This document shows, one piece after another, positions 1-5,778 of a stretch of DNA of 5,841 nt. This DNA is from Natronohydrobacter sp. GTDB lineage: Bacteria; Pseudomonadota; Alphaproteobacteria; Rhodobacterales; Rhodobacteraceae. The notes under the pieces are model-generated. The model was not told where the DNA came from. It was given only the letters and a program-made list of their open reading frames with translations, and did not search any database. The stretch is taken from contig SKIM01000041.1 in NCBI GenBank assembly GCA_007116445.1, positions 1 through 5,841 on the forward strand. Direction: 5' to 3'. The position numbers and the translations under genes are program-made. Within the stretch, counting starts at the first letter, position 1; each line of letters opens with the position of its first letter.

Positions 1-3
1 CAA

Positions 4-183
4 TCAGCCGCGCTGATCCTCATCGACAGGTTTGGGCCTGTCATCATAGCGCGTGTCAAGGATGCGCTGGCTGTCGCCTTCGGGGTCGTCATACTGGCCC
101 TTTTTCAGCGACCAGACAAACGCCACGAGGCCCATCAGCCCCAGACCCAGAGAGACGGGGATCAGCACCGCCAGAACTTCCAT
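4..183 (-). CDS. ccoS: CcoS, small cbb3 oxidase maturation protein
   Basis: This is a complete 59-residue protein, found by reading the strand directly. It begins MEVLAVLIPVSLGLGLMG and ends DEDQRG before a TGA. One membrane span covers about residues 3-25, followed by the family-typical segment FVWSLKKGQYDDPEGDSQRIL and a short acidic, charged tail that should be cytoplasmic. In the CcoS/FixS family the protein is needed for insertion of redox cofactors (haems and copper) into the cbb3 catalytic subunit; it is not a subunit of the finished enzyme. The length is normal for the family. The ATG is 8 bases after the ccoI stop and has a good ribosome binding site (TAAGGAG at 188-194). It is the last recognised gene of the ccoGHIS operon inside the window. 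No terminator is visible in the three bases left. Confidence 0.93.
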   Translation of the reverse strand: MEVLAVLIPVSLGLGLMGLVAFVWSLKKGQYDDPEGDSQRILDTRYDDRPKPVDEDQRG

Positions 184-187
184 GACA

Positions 188-194
188 CTCCTTA
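188..194 (-). promoter_or_regulatory. Ribosome binding site of ccoS, fused to the ccoI stop codon
   Basis: The minus strand reads TAAGGAG, then TGTC, then the ccoS ATG. The TAA is the stop codon of ccoI, so the stop forms the 5' part of a seven-base match to the anti-Shine-Dalgarno sequence. The four-base spacer is short but workable. A ribosome ending on ccoI is therefore placed directly on the ccoS initiation site. Confidence 0.75.
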
Positions 195-2375
195 CTTCAG
201 TCGCAACGCATTCAGCGTGACCGAGATCGATGAGATGGACATCACCGCCGCCGCCCAGAGCGGGGTCGCAAAGCCCAATAGCGCAATTGGCACGAAGATG
301 ACATTATAGATGCCAGATTGCCACAGGTTTTCGCGGATCCGCTGCATGGCGGTTTTCGACAGGCGCACTGCATCCGCGACCGGGGCCAGATCGCGGCCCA
401 GCAGCACCATATCCGACGCCGCCCGCGCCGCATCGAGCGCCGAGGCAGGCGAGATCGACACATGCGCGGCCGAAAGGGCCACAGTGTCATTAAGACCGTC
501 GCCCACCATCAGCACACGCGCGCCGCTCTCGTGCAAGGCGGCAACTTTGGCGGCCTTGTCCTGCGGCAGCGCGCCGGCCTGCCAATTCTCAATCCCCAGC
601 CGCGCGGCCAGATCGCGCACGACCTGTTCCACATCGCCCGAGATCAGCCAGACCGCCTTGCCCTGCGCCTGCAAACTGCGCACGACCTCTGCCGCGCCGG
701 GGCGCAGCTGGTCGGCGAAGGTGAAGCCATGCGTCTGCCCGCCAATCGAAAGATAGGCCGCGGTCACGCCCTCAGGCGTCGCACCGACCCATTCGGCGCG
801 GCCCAGACGCACACGCGCACCATTCCAGAACGCCTCAACCCCATAGCCCGGCACTTCATGGACAGTTTCGAGGGCCGCAGGCTCCACGCCCAGATCACGC
901 AACCCCTTGGCCAGCGCCAGTGCCAGCGGATGGCCGGAGCCTTCGGCCAGCGCCAGCGCCACTCGCTGCACCTGCGGGGGCTGTGCATCCAGATTGGTCG
1001 ACGCGGGCGTGCCCATGGTCAGCGTGCCGGTCTTGTCGAAAATCACGGTATCGACCTCGGCCAGACGCTCCAGCGCGGTGCCGTCCTTGATCAGAAGCCC
1101 CTTGCGAAACAGCTTGCCACTGGCCGCAGTCACCACAGCAGGCACGGCAAGGCCCAGCGCGCAGGGGCAGGTGATGATCAGACTGGCTACGGCGATATTC
1201 ATCGCCAGCCGGAGATCACCACCTGACAGCCACAGCCAGACAAAAAAAGCGCCAAGCGACAGGATCGGGATCGTGGGCGCATAGGCACTGGCGGCGCGCT
1301 GCGCGATGGTTGTGTAGCGCATCCGCGCAGATTCGGCATGGGCGACCAGATCGGCCATGCGGTGCAGCGAGCTGTCCTTGCCGGCGGCGGTGACGCGGAC
1401 CTGAAGCGGGCCGGTCAAATTGACCTCGCCCGCGCTGACAAGCGCGCCTGCGCCTGCAAAGACCGGCAGCGTCTCACCGGTCAGAAGGGAACGGTCGATC
1501 TCGGACTGGCCTTCGGTCACCACCCCGTCCACCGGCACGCGGCCACCGGGGCGCACCAGCACACTATCGCCCGCGCGCAAATCCGCGACATTCACCGCGC
1601 GCTCGGCCCCGTCCACAAGCTGCGTCGCTCGGGGCACTTCGAGCGCGGCCAATTCCTGCGCCGCTGAGCGCGCAACGGCACGGGCGCGGAAATCGAGATA
1701 GCGGCCCACCAGCAGGAAGAAGATCAGCATCACCACGGCTTCGAAATAGGCATGTTCGCCCGAAAGCAGCGTCTCGTAGATCGAAATGAAAAGTGTGAGC
1801 AGGATCGCGAAGGAAATCGGCGCGTCCATGTCCATCCGCCCGGCCCGTGCCGCGCGCCAGGCATTGCGGAAAAACGGCTGGCCGGTGAAAGCAACCGTAG
1901 GGATCGCGATCAGCGCCGAGATCAGGTGGAACATATCCCGCGTCGGCCCGTCCGCGCCCGACCAGACGGCGACCGACAGCAGCATGATATTCATCATCGC
2001 AAAGCCCGAGATGCCCACCCGCATCAGCAGCGCGCGGCCCTGTTTCTCGGTCTCGGTCAATGACAACGTGCCCGCATCCAGCTCATGCGCCTCATAGCCC
2101 AGCCGCTCAAGGCGGGCCACAATGTCGCTGGCCTCGATCCCGTCCTGTGCGGCCACGCTGAGCCGCTTCAGCGTCAGATTCAGCCGCGCCGAAGTCACCC
2201 CCTCCATCCGCGCCAGATCGCGCTCGATCGTCGAGATGCAGGCCGCGCAATGCGCACCAGGCACCGAGACTAGCAGCCGCGCGTCCCGCTGCGGCGCGCG
2301 CGCGGCCAGGGCCTCGGCGGCGGGCGCCGCGTCACAGGCCGGGCAGGCCGAAGGGCGGGCGAAGACGTCCGACAT
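192..2375 (-). CDS. ccoI: CcoI, copper-transporting P1B-type ATPase for cbb3 oxidase assembly
   Basis: This 727-residue inner-membrane Cu+ ATPase is of the CcoI/FixI (CopA2-like) type, which exports copper across the membrane for the CcoN binuclear centre rather than for detoxification. In order, it shows: an N-terminal Cys pair CPAC (11-14); one heavy-metal-associated domain with HCAAC (Cys43, Cys46); membrane helices at about 115-226; the actuator-domain TGE (299-301); the ion-channel motif CPC (403-405); the phosphorylated Asp447 in DKTGT; the nucleotide-domain His-Pro (482-483); GDGLND (625-630); and a last helix pair with YN (690-691) and MxxSS (712-716). All catalytic residues are present, so it looks functional. 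The ATG shares one base with the ccoH stop (TGATG). No clear Shine-Dalgarno precedes it, so translation probably depends on ribosomes finishing ccoH. A general copper-efflux CopA is the alternative, but the ccoH/ccoS neighbours argue against it. Confidence 0.96.
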   Translation of the reverse strand: MSDVFARPSACPACDAAPAAEALAARAPQRDARLLVSVPGAHCAACISTIERDLARMEGVTSARLNLTLKRLSVAAQDGIEASDIVARLERLGYEAHELDAGTLSLTETEKQGRALLMRVGISGFAMMNIMLLSVAVWSGADGPTRDMFHLISALIAIPTVAFTGQPFFRNAWRAARAGRMDMDAPISFAILLTLFISIYETLLSGEHAYFEAVVMLIFFLLVGRYLDFRARAVARSAAQELAALEVPRATQLVDGAERAVNVADLRAGDSVLVRPGGRVPVDGVVTEGQSEIDRSLLTGETLPVFAGAGALVSAGEVNLTGPLQVRVTAAGKDSSLHRMADLVAHAESARMRYTTIAQRAASAYAPTIPILSLGAFFVWLWLSGGDLRLAMNIAVASLIITCPCALGLAVPAVVTAASGKLFRKGLLIKDGTALERLAEVDTVIFDKTGTLTMGTPASTNLDAQPPQVQRVALALAEGSGHPLALALAKGLRDLGVEPAALETVHEVPGYGVEAFWNGARVRLGRAEWVGATPEGVTAAYLSIGGQTHGFTFADQLRPGAAEVVRSLQAQGKAVWLISGDVEQVVRDLAARLGIENWQAGALPQDKAAKVAALHESGARVLMVGDGLNDTVALSAAHVSISPASALDAARAASDMVLLGRDLAPVADAVRLSKTAMQRIRENLWQSGIYNVIFVPIALLGFATPLWAAAVMSISSISVTLNALRLK

Positions 2376-2845
2376 CAGCGCAGATGCAGCACAACACGCT
2401 GACGAAACTCGGTTCCGTCCTGCGCCACAGCATAGAGGCGGATATTCCAGTTGCCCGGCCCGATCTCGACCGGCGCGCGGTAGGCCCCGTCAGTGAAGCG
2501 GAAATCCGGCACCTGATCATCGCGCACATGGGTCGCAGCGCCCAGCGTCGCATCCAGATGCGCCGTCCGCACGGGTGCGCCCTCCGCATCCGTGATCGCC
2601 AGCGTCAGGATACCATCGGCATGGCTGGCCTTGACATCCCAGCCCAGCGCGAGTTGTTCGGACAGTTCTTCATTGAAGTTCTGGCTGGCAACGAAGGAAT
2701 TATCCACTTCCAACCCCGGAAAGGTGCTGACCGCGTTATAGGCCAGCAACAGATTGGCGGTCAGGATCACCCCGAAGGCCGAGACTGCGATGATCAGAAC
2801 CTTGCGCCCGGTCATCCGGAATTCGCGTTTAGTCGTCTCTGTCAT
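2375..2845 (-). CDS. ccoH: CcoH/FixH family cbb3 oxidase assembly protein
   Basis: This is a 156-residue protein with a short charged cytoplasmic N-terminus (MTETTKREFRMTGRK), one hydrophobic span at about 15-36, and a periplasmic domain of about 120 residues. After the span come AYNAVSTFPGLEVDNSF and ASQNFNE, the best-conserved part of the FixH family. The rest looks like a beta-rich domain ending RVVLHLR. FixH/CcoH proteins associate with cbb3 subunits and are needed for their assembly or stability; the exact chemistry is not established and no metal-binding cysteine is visible here. The ATG overlaps the ccoG stop by four bases (ATGA). A GGGAG sequence lies 7 bases upstream, so the gene has its own ribosome binding site as well as coupling to ccoG. 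Its stop overlaps the ccoI ATG. Confidence 0.93.
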   Translation of the reverse strand: MTETTKREFRMTGRKVLIIAVSAFGVILTANLLLAYNAVSTFPGLEVDNSFVASQNFNEELSEQLALGWDVKASHADGILTLAITDAEGAPVRTAHLDATLGAATHVRDDQVPDFRFTDGAYRAPVEIGPGNWNIRLYAVAQDGTEFRQRVVLHLR

Positions 2846-4275
2846 TGTGTTCTCCCGTTGAAGACTGTGTCGGAATATACGCGCTCATTGCTGCCGGGAA
2901 CAGCCGCCCAGATACGCACCGGGCTCGTCTCCGCCGTGTTGGACGGCGTGCCGGTCGGAGCTGTCAGATAGACGCGTAACAGCGCCTGCTCATCGGGAGC
3001 CACGATCACACGGTTGGTGTCCAGCCCTTCGATGGACAATTCGAGATCCGGGTTTTCCGTAACCGACAGCACGAATTCGCGCGGATCATGCGACATATTG
3101 CGCAACCGGATGTCGTAGATATTGCGGACAGTCCCATCCGACAGCACGATATGCGTTGGGTTACGCACAGGTGCCACGCTCATGTCCATATCAGAGCGAA
3201 TGAACAGCGCGATGACCAGCCCGATGCCGACGACCGACCAGATCGCCGTGTAGAGGACCGTGCGTGGGCGCAGGATGTGCTTCCAGACGGATTTCTGCGG
3301 CTGGCCGGATTGCTCGGCTTCCTGATCGGACAGCGCCATGTAGGCCACCAGCCCGCGCGGCTTGCCAATGCGGTCCATCACTTCGTCGCAGGCATCAATG
3401 CACAGCCCGCAGGTGATGCACTCCATCTGCTGGCCGTTGCGGATATCGATCCCCATCGGACAGACATTGACGCAGGCCATGCAATCGATGCAATCGCCCT
3501 GATTGGGATCAAGCTCGCCCTTCTTCAGCTTGCCCCGCGGCTCACCCCGCCAATGGCGGTAATCGATGGTAATCGTGTCCTCGTCCATCATCGCGGCCTG
3601 AATGCGTGGCCAGGGGCAGGCATAGATGCAGACCTGTTCACGGAAGAACCCACCGAAAAGGAAGGTCGTCATGGTCAGGATCAGGACCGTGAGATAGGCA
3701 ATCGGATGCGCCTGCCCGGTGAACAGGTCGACGAAAAGCGTCGGCGCATCGGCGAAATAGAAGACCCAGGCGCCGCCAGTAGCCATGCCGATCAGGAACC
3801 AGGCGGTCCATTTCAGCCCGTATTTGCGGATCTTCTCGGCATTCCATTTCTGCCGGTGCAGGCGCAGCCGGGCGTTGCGGTCGCCTTCGATCCAGCGCTC
3901 CACCTGAATGAACAGATCCGTCCAGACCGTCTGCGGGCAGGCATAGCCACACCAGACCCGCCCCAGCGCCGAGGTGAACAGGAACAGCCCGATCCCTGCC
4001 ATGATCAACAGGCCCGCGACAAAATAGAATTCATGCGGCCAGATTTCGATCATGAAGAAGAAGAACCGCCGGTTGCCAAGGTCCAGCAGCACGGCCTGAT
4101 TGGGCATCTCCGGCCCGCGATCCCAGCGGATCCAGGGCACAATGTAATAGATGCCCAGCATGAGCGCCAGAAGCCACCATTTCATCGTACGGAAGCTGCC
4201 CTTCACACGACGTGGAAAAATCGGCTCACGCGCCTGATAAAGACTGGGGGGCGGGCTTTGGTCTTGAGCACTCAC
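2842..4275 (-). CDS. ccoG: CcoG, membrane-bound polyferredoxin of cbb3 oxidase assembly
   Basis: This is a CcoG/FixG/RdxB family protein, 477 residues from the chosen start. Work on the family links it to reduction of Cu2+ to Cu+ during cbb3 maturation. Numbered from that start, membrane spans lie at about 33-49, 83-100, 156-175, 193-211 and 340-359. The signature WCGYACPQTVW is at 108-118 (Cys109, Cys113) and VCIYACPWPR at 215-224 (Cys216, Cys220). Two ferredoxin-type clusters follow, Cys262/265/268/272 and Cys286/289/292/296. The C-terminal 110 or so residues after the last span form the periplasmic Ig-like FixG domain. I chose GTG at 4275 because AGGAG lies 7 bases upstream. A GTG at 4299 would add eight residues (MNERRSRI), but it lacks a good ribosome site and falls near the transcription start predicted from the FNR box. 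The stop overlaps ccoH. Confidence 0.95.
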   Translation of the reverse strand: MSAQDQSPPPSLYQAREPIFPRRVKGSFRTMKWWLLALMLGIYYIVPWIRWDRGPEMPNQAVLLDLGNRRFFFFMIEIWPHEFYFVAGLLIMAGIGLFLFTSALGRVWCGYACPQTVWTDLFIQVERWIEGDRNARLRLHRQKWNAEKIRKYGLKWTAWFLIGMATGGAWVFYFADAPTLFVDLFTGQAHPIAYLTVLILTMTTFLFGGFFREQVCIYACPWPRIQAAMMDEDTITIDYRHWRGEPRGKLKKGELDPNQGDCIDCMACVNVCPMGIDIRNGQQMECITCGLCIDACDEVMDRIGKPRGLVAYMALSDQEAEQSGQPQKSVWKHILRPRTVLYTAIWSVVGIGLVIALFIRSDMDMSVAPVRNPTHIVLSDGTVRNIYDIRLRNMSHDPREFVLSVTENPDLELSIEGLDTNRVIVAPDEQALLRVYLTAPTGTPSNTAETSPVRIWAAVPGSNERVYSDTVFNGRTQ

Positions 4276-4282
4276 AATGCGA

Positions 4283-4287
4283 CTCCT
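4283..4287 (-). promoter_or_regulatory. Ribosome binding site that decides the ccoG start
   Basis: The minus strand reads AGGAG, seven bases (TCGCATT), then GTG at 4275. This is near-ideal spacing. The in-frame GTG at 4299 is upstream of this site and has no comparable sequence before it. Confidence 0.7.
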
Positions 4288-4331
4288 GCGTTCGTTCACC
4301 CTGTCAATTTCATGGGCCGACAGGCGAAACC

Positions 4332-4345
4332 TTGACCTGCATCAA
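4332..4345 (-). promoter_or_regulatory. FNR-type box upstream of ccoG
   Basis: The plus strand reads TTGACCTGCATCAA, which matches the FNR/FnrL consensus TTGAT-N4-ATCAA with one base changed. Its centre (4338.5) is 63 bases upstream of the ccoG GTG. If it works as a class II activator site centred at -41.5, transcription would start near 4297, giving a leader of about 21 nt that contains the AGGAG site. The matching -10 region (about 4304-4309, AATTGA) is poor, so the exact start is uncertain. FNR control of both ccoNOQP and ccoGHIS is well known in Rhodobacter and Paracoccus relatives, and this site fits that pattern. The site is palindromic; orientation is assigned from the downstream gene. 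Confidence 0.8.
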
Positions 4346-4369
4346 AAGAGGTGCGGGAAATGCACCTTT
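4344..4369 (-). terminator. Weak terminator-like hairpin beside the ccoG FNR box
   Basis: On the minus strand AGGTGC (4362-4367) pairs with GCACCT (4349-4354) across a seven-base loop. Two more A-T pairs can form beyond a bulged C at 4348, and the T-run lies at 4344-4347. The stem is short and the T-run is brief, so termination would be partial at best. It lies upstream of the predicted ccoG transcription start, so it would not stop ccoG's own transcript, only RNA arriving from further upstream. Confidence 0.35.
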
Positions 4370-4403
4370 GGACAACATGACGCAGCTGGGGGAGAGGAGG
4401 GTA

Positions 4404-4450
4404 ACACCGGCCTTCGACAACACGCGCGAACAGGAAATGAAGGCCGGTGT
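4404..4450. repeat. Perfect 12-bp inverted repeat between the two FNR boxes
   Basis: ACACCGGCCTTC (4404-4415) and GAAGGCCGGTGT (4439-4450) are perfect reverse complements separated by 23 bases. Neither side has a T-run, so it is not an intrinsic terminator. It could be a stem in a small RNA or leader, or a protein-binding inverted repeat, though a 23-base spacer is long for the latter. Confidence 0.7.
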
Positions 4451-4500
4451 GGCCCGCTCGGGAGCCACGAAGATCATGTCTGCTATAGATGCACCGCGCC

Positions 4501-4514
4501 TTGACACAGATCAA
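4501..4514 (-). promoter_or_regulatory. Second FNR-type box, between the ccoP terminator and ccoG
   Basis: The plus strand reads TTGACACAGATCAA, again TTGAC-N4-ATCAA with the same single departure from consensus as the box at 4332-4345. It is 226 bases upstream of the ccoG GTG, too far for a normal class II site of ccoG. Reading toward ccoG, CATGAT lies 22 bases beyond it, the spacing expected for a -10 element of its own promoter. Reading the other way, no -10 or downstream gene fits, because that direction runs into the ccoP terminator and the antisense of ccoP. It may serve an unannotated transcript or be a distal second site for ccoG. Confidence 0.65.
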
Positions 4515-4578
4515 ACCCCAGAGGCTGCGACATTCAGTCCCGCCTGAGGCCAAGGGCCAGCCGCACCGCCTGCGCACG

Positions 4579-4607
4579 AAAAAACCGGCCCGCGGCGGGG
4601 CCGGTTT
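4579..4607 (-). terminator. Intrinsic terminator of the ccoNOQP operon
   Basis: On the minus strand AAACCGGCCC (4598-4607) pairs perfectly with GGGCCGGTTT (4582-4591) around a six-base loop, and the transcript runs into six Ts (4579-4584). It begins 22 bases after the ccoP stop. Its strength implies that ccoGHIS needs its own promoter rather than read-through from ccoP. Confidence 0.92.
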
Positions 4608-4629
4608 GCACGGCGTTCAGCGGCCGGGT

Positions 4630-5550
4630 TTACTGCCCGCCACCAAGCTGATGGACATAGGCCGCAACGGCCCGGATTTCTGCCTCGCGCAGGCGCGACG
4701 CGAAGCCCGGCATGACCCCGAAGCGCGAGTAGTAGATGGTCTCGCGAATAGCTTCGGGCGTGCCGCCATAGAGCCAGATCTGATTGTTCAGCGCAGGCGC
4801 ACCGATGAAATAGTCACCGCTGCCATCATCCATATGGCACGATGCGCAGTTCAGCTCATAGAGCTCTTGCCCGGCAGCGGCCAGCTGACTGTCATGATCA
4901 GAGCCTGACAGCGACAGAACGAAATTCACCACCTGATCGATTTCATCACTGTCGAGCAGCCCGTCCTGACCAAAGGCCGGCATTTCGGACCAGCGCGCAT
5001 CGGGGTAATCCTCGTTGCGGATGCCATAGAGAACAGTCTGATGGATATCTTCCATCGTGCCGCCCCAGAGCCAGTCATCATCGAGCAGGTTCGGGAAGCC
5101 CGAAGCCTGCACGCCTGCGCCGCCGGTGCCGTGGCATTGCGAGCATTGCGCGCGGAAGACCGAGCCACCGGCATTGATCGCGAAGCGATGCAACTCGTCA
5201 TTGGCGCGGATCTCGTCAAGATCCGTTTCAACGAGCTGGACAAAGAACTGCTCATTGCGCGCTTCGAATTCGGCGATCTCCGTCGCGACATTGGCACGCG
5301 ACGAATAACCCAGCACACCCGAGGTCGCTTGCTGGATACCCGGCCAAGCCGGCATGGCGATCCAGTAGCCTACGGACCAGATCACCGTGATGATGAAGAT
5401 CCACACCCACCAGCGCGGCATCGGGTTGTCGTATTCCTCGATCCCGTCCCAGCTATGCCCCGTCGTCGGGGGATCCTGCTTCAGCTTTGCGGACGGGTCA
5501 GGATATTGCCGCGATGCAGGCGTGACCTTGTTGTCGGAGTTGTCAGCCAT
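4630..5550 (-). CDS. ccoP: CcoP, dihaem cytochrome c subunit III of cbb3 oxidase
   Basis: This is a complete 306-residue subunit. A cytoplasmic N-terminus leads to the family motif GHSWDGIEEYDNPMPRWW (31-48), then one membrane anchor at about 47-68. The periplasmic part holds two cytochrome c domains. Haem-binding CSQCH is at 136-140 with likely axial Met190 (SEMPAFG), and CASCH is at 235-239 with likely axial Met280 (GVMPGF). The protein takes electrons from soluble or membrane cytochrome c and passes them to CcoO and CcoN. Length and motif order are normal for the family, and nothing is missing. The ATG shares one base with the ccoQ stop (TGATG), and AGAGG lies just upstream inside ccoQ, so it is coupled to ccoQ. 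A strong terminator follows. Cofactor insertion would need the ccoGHIS products encoded downstream. Confidence 0.97.
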   Translation of the reverse strand: MADNSDNKVTPASRQYPDPSAKLKQDPPTTGHSWDGIEEYDNPMPRWWVWIFIITVIWSVGYWIAMPAWPGIQQATSGVLGYSSRANVATEIAEFEARNEQFFVQLVETDLDEIRANDELHRFAINAGGSVFRAQCSQCHGTGGAGVQASGFPNLLDDDWLWGGTMEDIHQTVLYGIRNEDYPDARWSEMPAFGQDGLLDSDEIDQVVNFVLSLSGSDHDSQLAAAGQELYELNCASCHMDDGSGDYFIGAPALNNQIWLYGGTPEAIRETIYYSRFGVMPGFASRLREAEIRAVAAYVHQLGGGQ

Positions 5551-5768
5551 CAGCGGACCTCTTTCGGTTCATCGTGACGCCCCGAGCGGGGGGCGCTGTC
5601 GTCCCCCGCAGGCTTGTCATCATTTCGGAAAATCATGTTCGCAGTCTCATCGTGAACCTTGTTCGCGCCGGGACGCAGGATGTAGATGAACACCCCGATG
5701 AAAAAGCAGAACATGAACAGCAGATGCCAGCTATCGGCAAAAGCACGCAACCAGGTATAGGTTTCCAT
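5550..5768 (-). CDS. ccoQ: CcoQ, small membrane subunit of cbb3 oxidase
   Basis: This is a 72-residue protein, METYTWLRAFADSWHLLFMF at the start, with a single membrane span at about 14-32 ending IYILRPG, then a hydrophilic tail rich in charged residues. This layout and the position between ccoO and ccoP identify it as CcoQ/FixQ. The family stabilises the complex, and in Rhodobacter it has been tied to protection from oxygen and to redox signalling; whether that holds here cannot be read from the sequence. The ATG follows the ccoO stop after 10 bases, with a G-rich ribosome site (AAGGGGG, starting within the TAA). Its stop overlaps the ccoP start. Confidence 0.93.
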   Translation of the reverse strand: METYTWLRAFADSWHLLFMFCFFIGVFIYILRPGANKVHDETANMIFRNDDKPAGDDSAPRSGRHDEPKEVR

Positions 5769-5778
5769 GGCCGCCCCC

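Larger units (their letters stand above)
4344..4466 (-). ncRNA. Candidate small RNA under FNR control (hypothesis)
   Basis: No coding sequence explains this stretch, but its parts are arranged like a small RNA gene. Upstream is an FNR-type box (4501-4514). Exactly 22 bases later is CATGAT (4473-4478), a four-of-six match to a -10 hexamer at the class II spacing, predicting a start near 4466. The RNA would contain a perfect 12-bp stem (4404-4415 with 4439-4450), then a pyrimidine-rich single strand (CCCTCCTCTCCCCC, 4388-4401) complementary to Shine-Dalgarno sequences, then a terminator-like hairpin (4349-4367) with TTTT at 4344-4347. Length would be about 123 nt. No known RNA family is recognised. 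Alternatives are a structured untranslated leader of ccoG or a chance arrangement. Confidence 0.3.

Noticed and set aside
318..1226. A 302-codon open frame on the plus strand opposite ccoI
   Set aside because: It lies wholly antisense to a complete ATPase with all motifs, has an Arg/His/Gln-rich composition typical of the reverse of a GC-rich gene, and shows no recognisable domain.
192..2375. CcoI as a general copper-efflux ATPase (CopA)
   Set aside because: Motifs alone do not separate the two, but placement between ccoH and ccoS with overlapping codons matches the assembly ATPase.
3088..4335. A 415-codon open frame on the plus strand opposite ccoG
   Set aside because: It is antisense to the whole of ccoG, is rich in His, Asp, Arg and Gln, and has no domain. 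Long antisense frames are common in high-GC genomes.
4482..4487. TATAGC on the minus strand as a -10 element for the second FNR box
   Set aside because: It is only 13 bases from the box, against the 22 expected for a class II site. CATGAT at 4473-4478 has the right spacing, though a weaker sequence.
4501..4506. TTGACA on the plus strand, a perfect -35 hexamer
   Set aside because: No -10-like sequence lies 16-19 bases downstream, and that direction has no gene. The hexamer is explained as half of the FNR-type box.
4310..4507. A 65-codon minus-strand frame in the ccoP-ccoG gap
   Set aside because: Its start codon lies inside an FNR-type box and upstream of the only plausible promoter start, it has no ribosome site, and its product resembles nothing known to me.
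4437..4547. A 36-residue plus-strand frame beginning MKAGVARSG with a modest AGGA upstream
   Set aside because: It runs through the inverted repeat and an FNR box, its third-codon-position GC looks lower than that of the neighbouring genes, and no promoter faces it convincingly.
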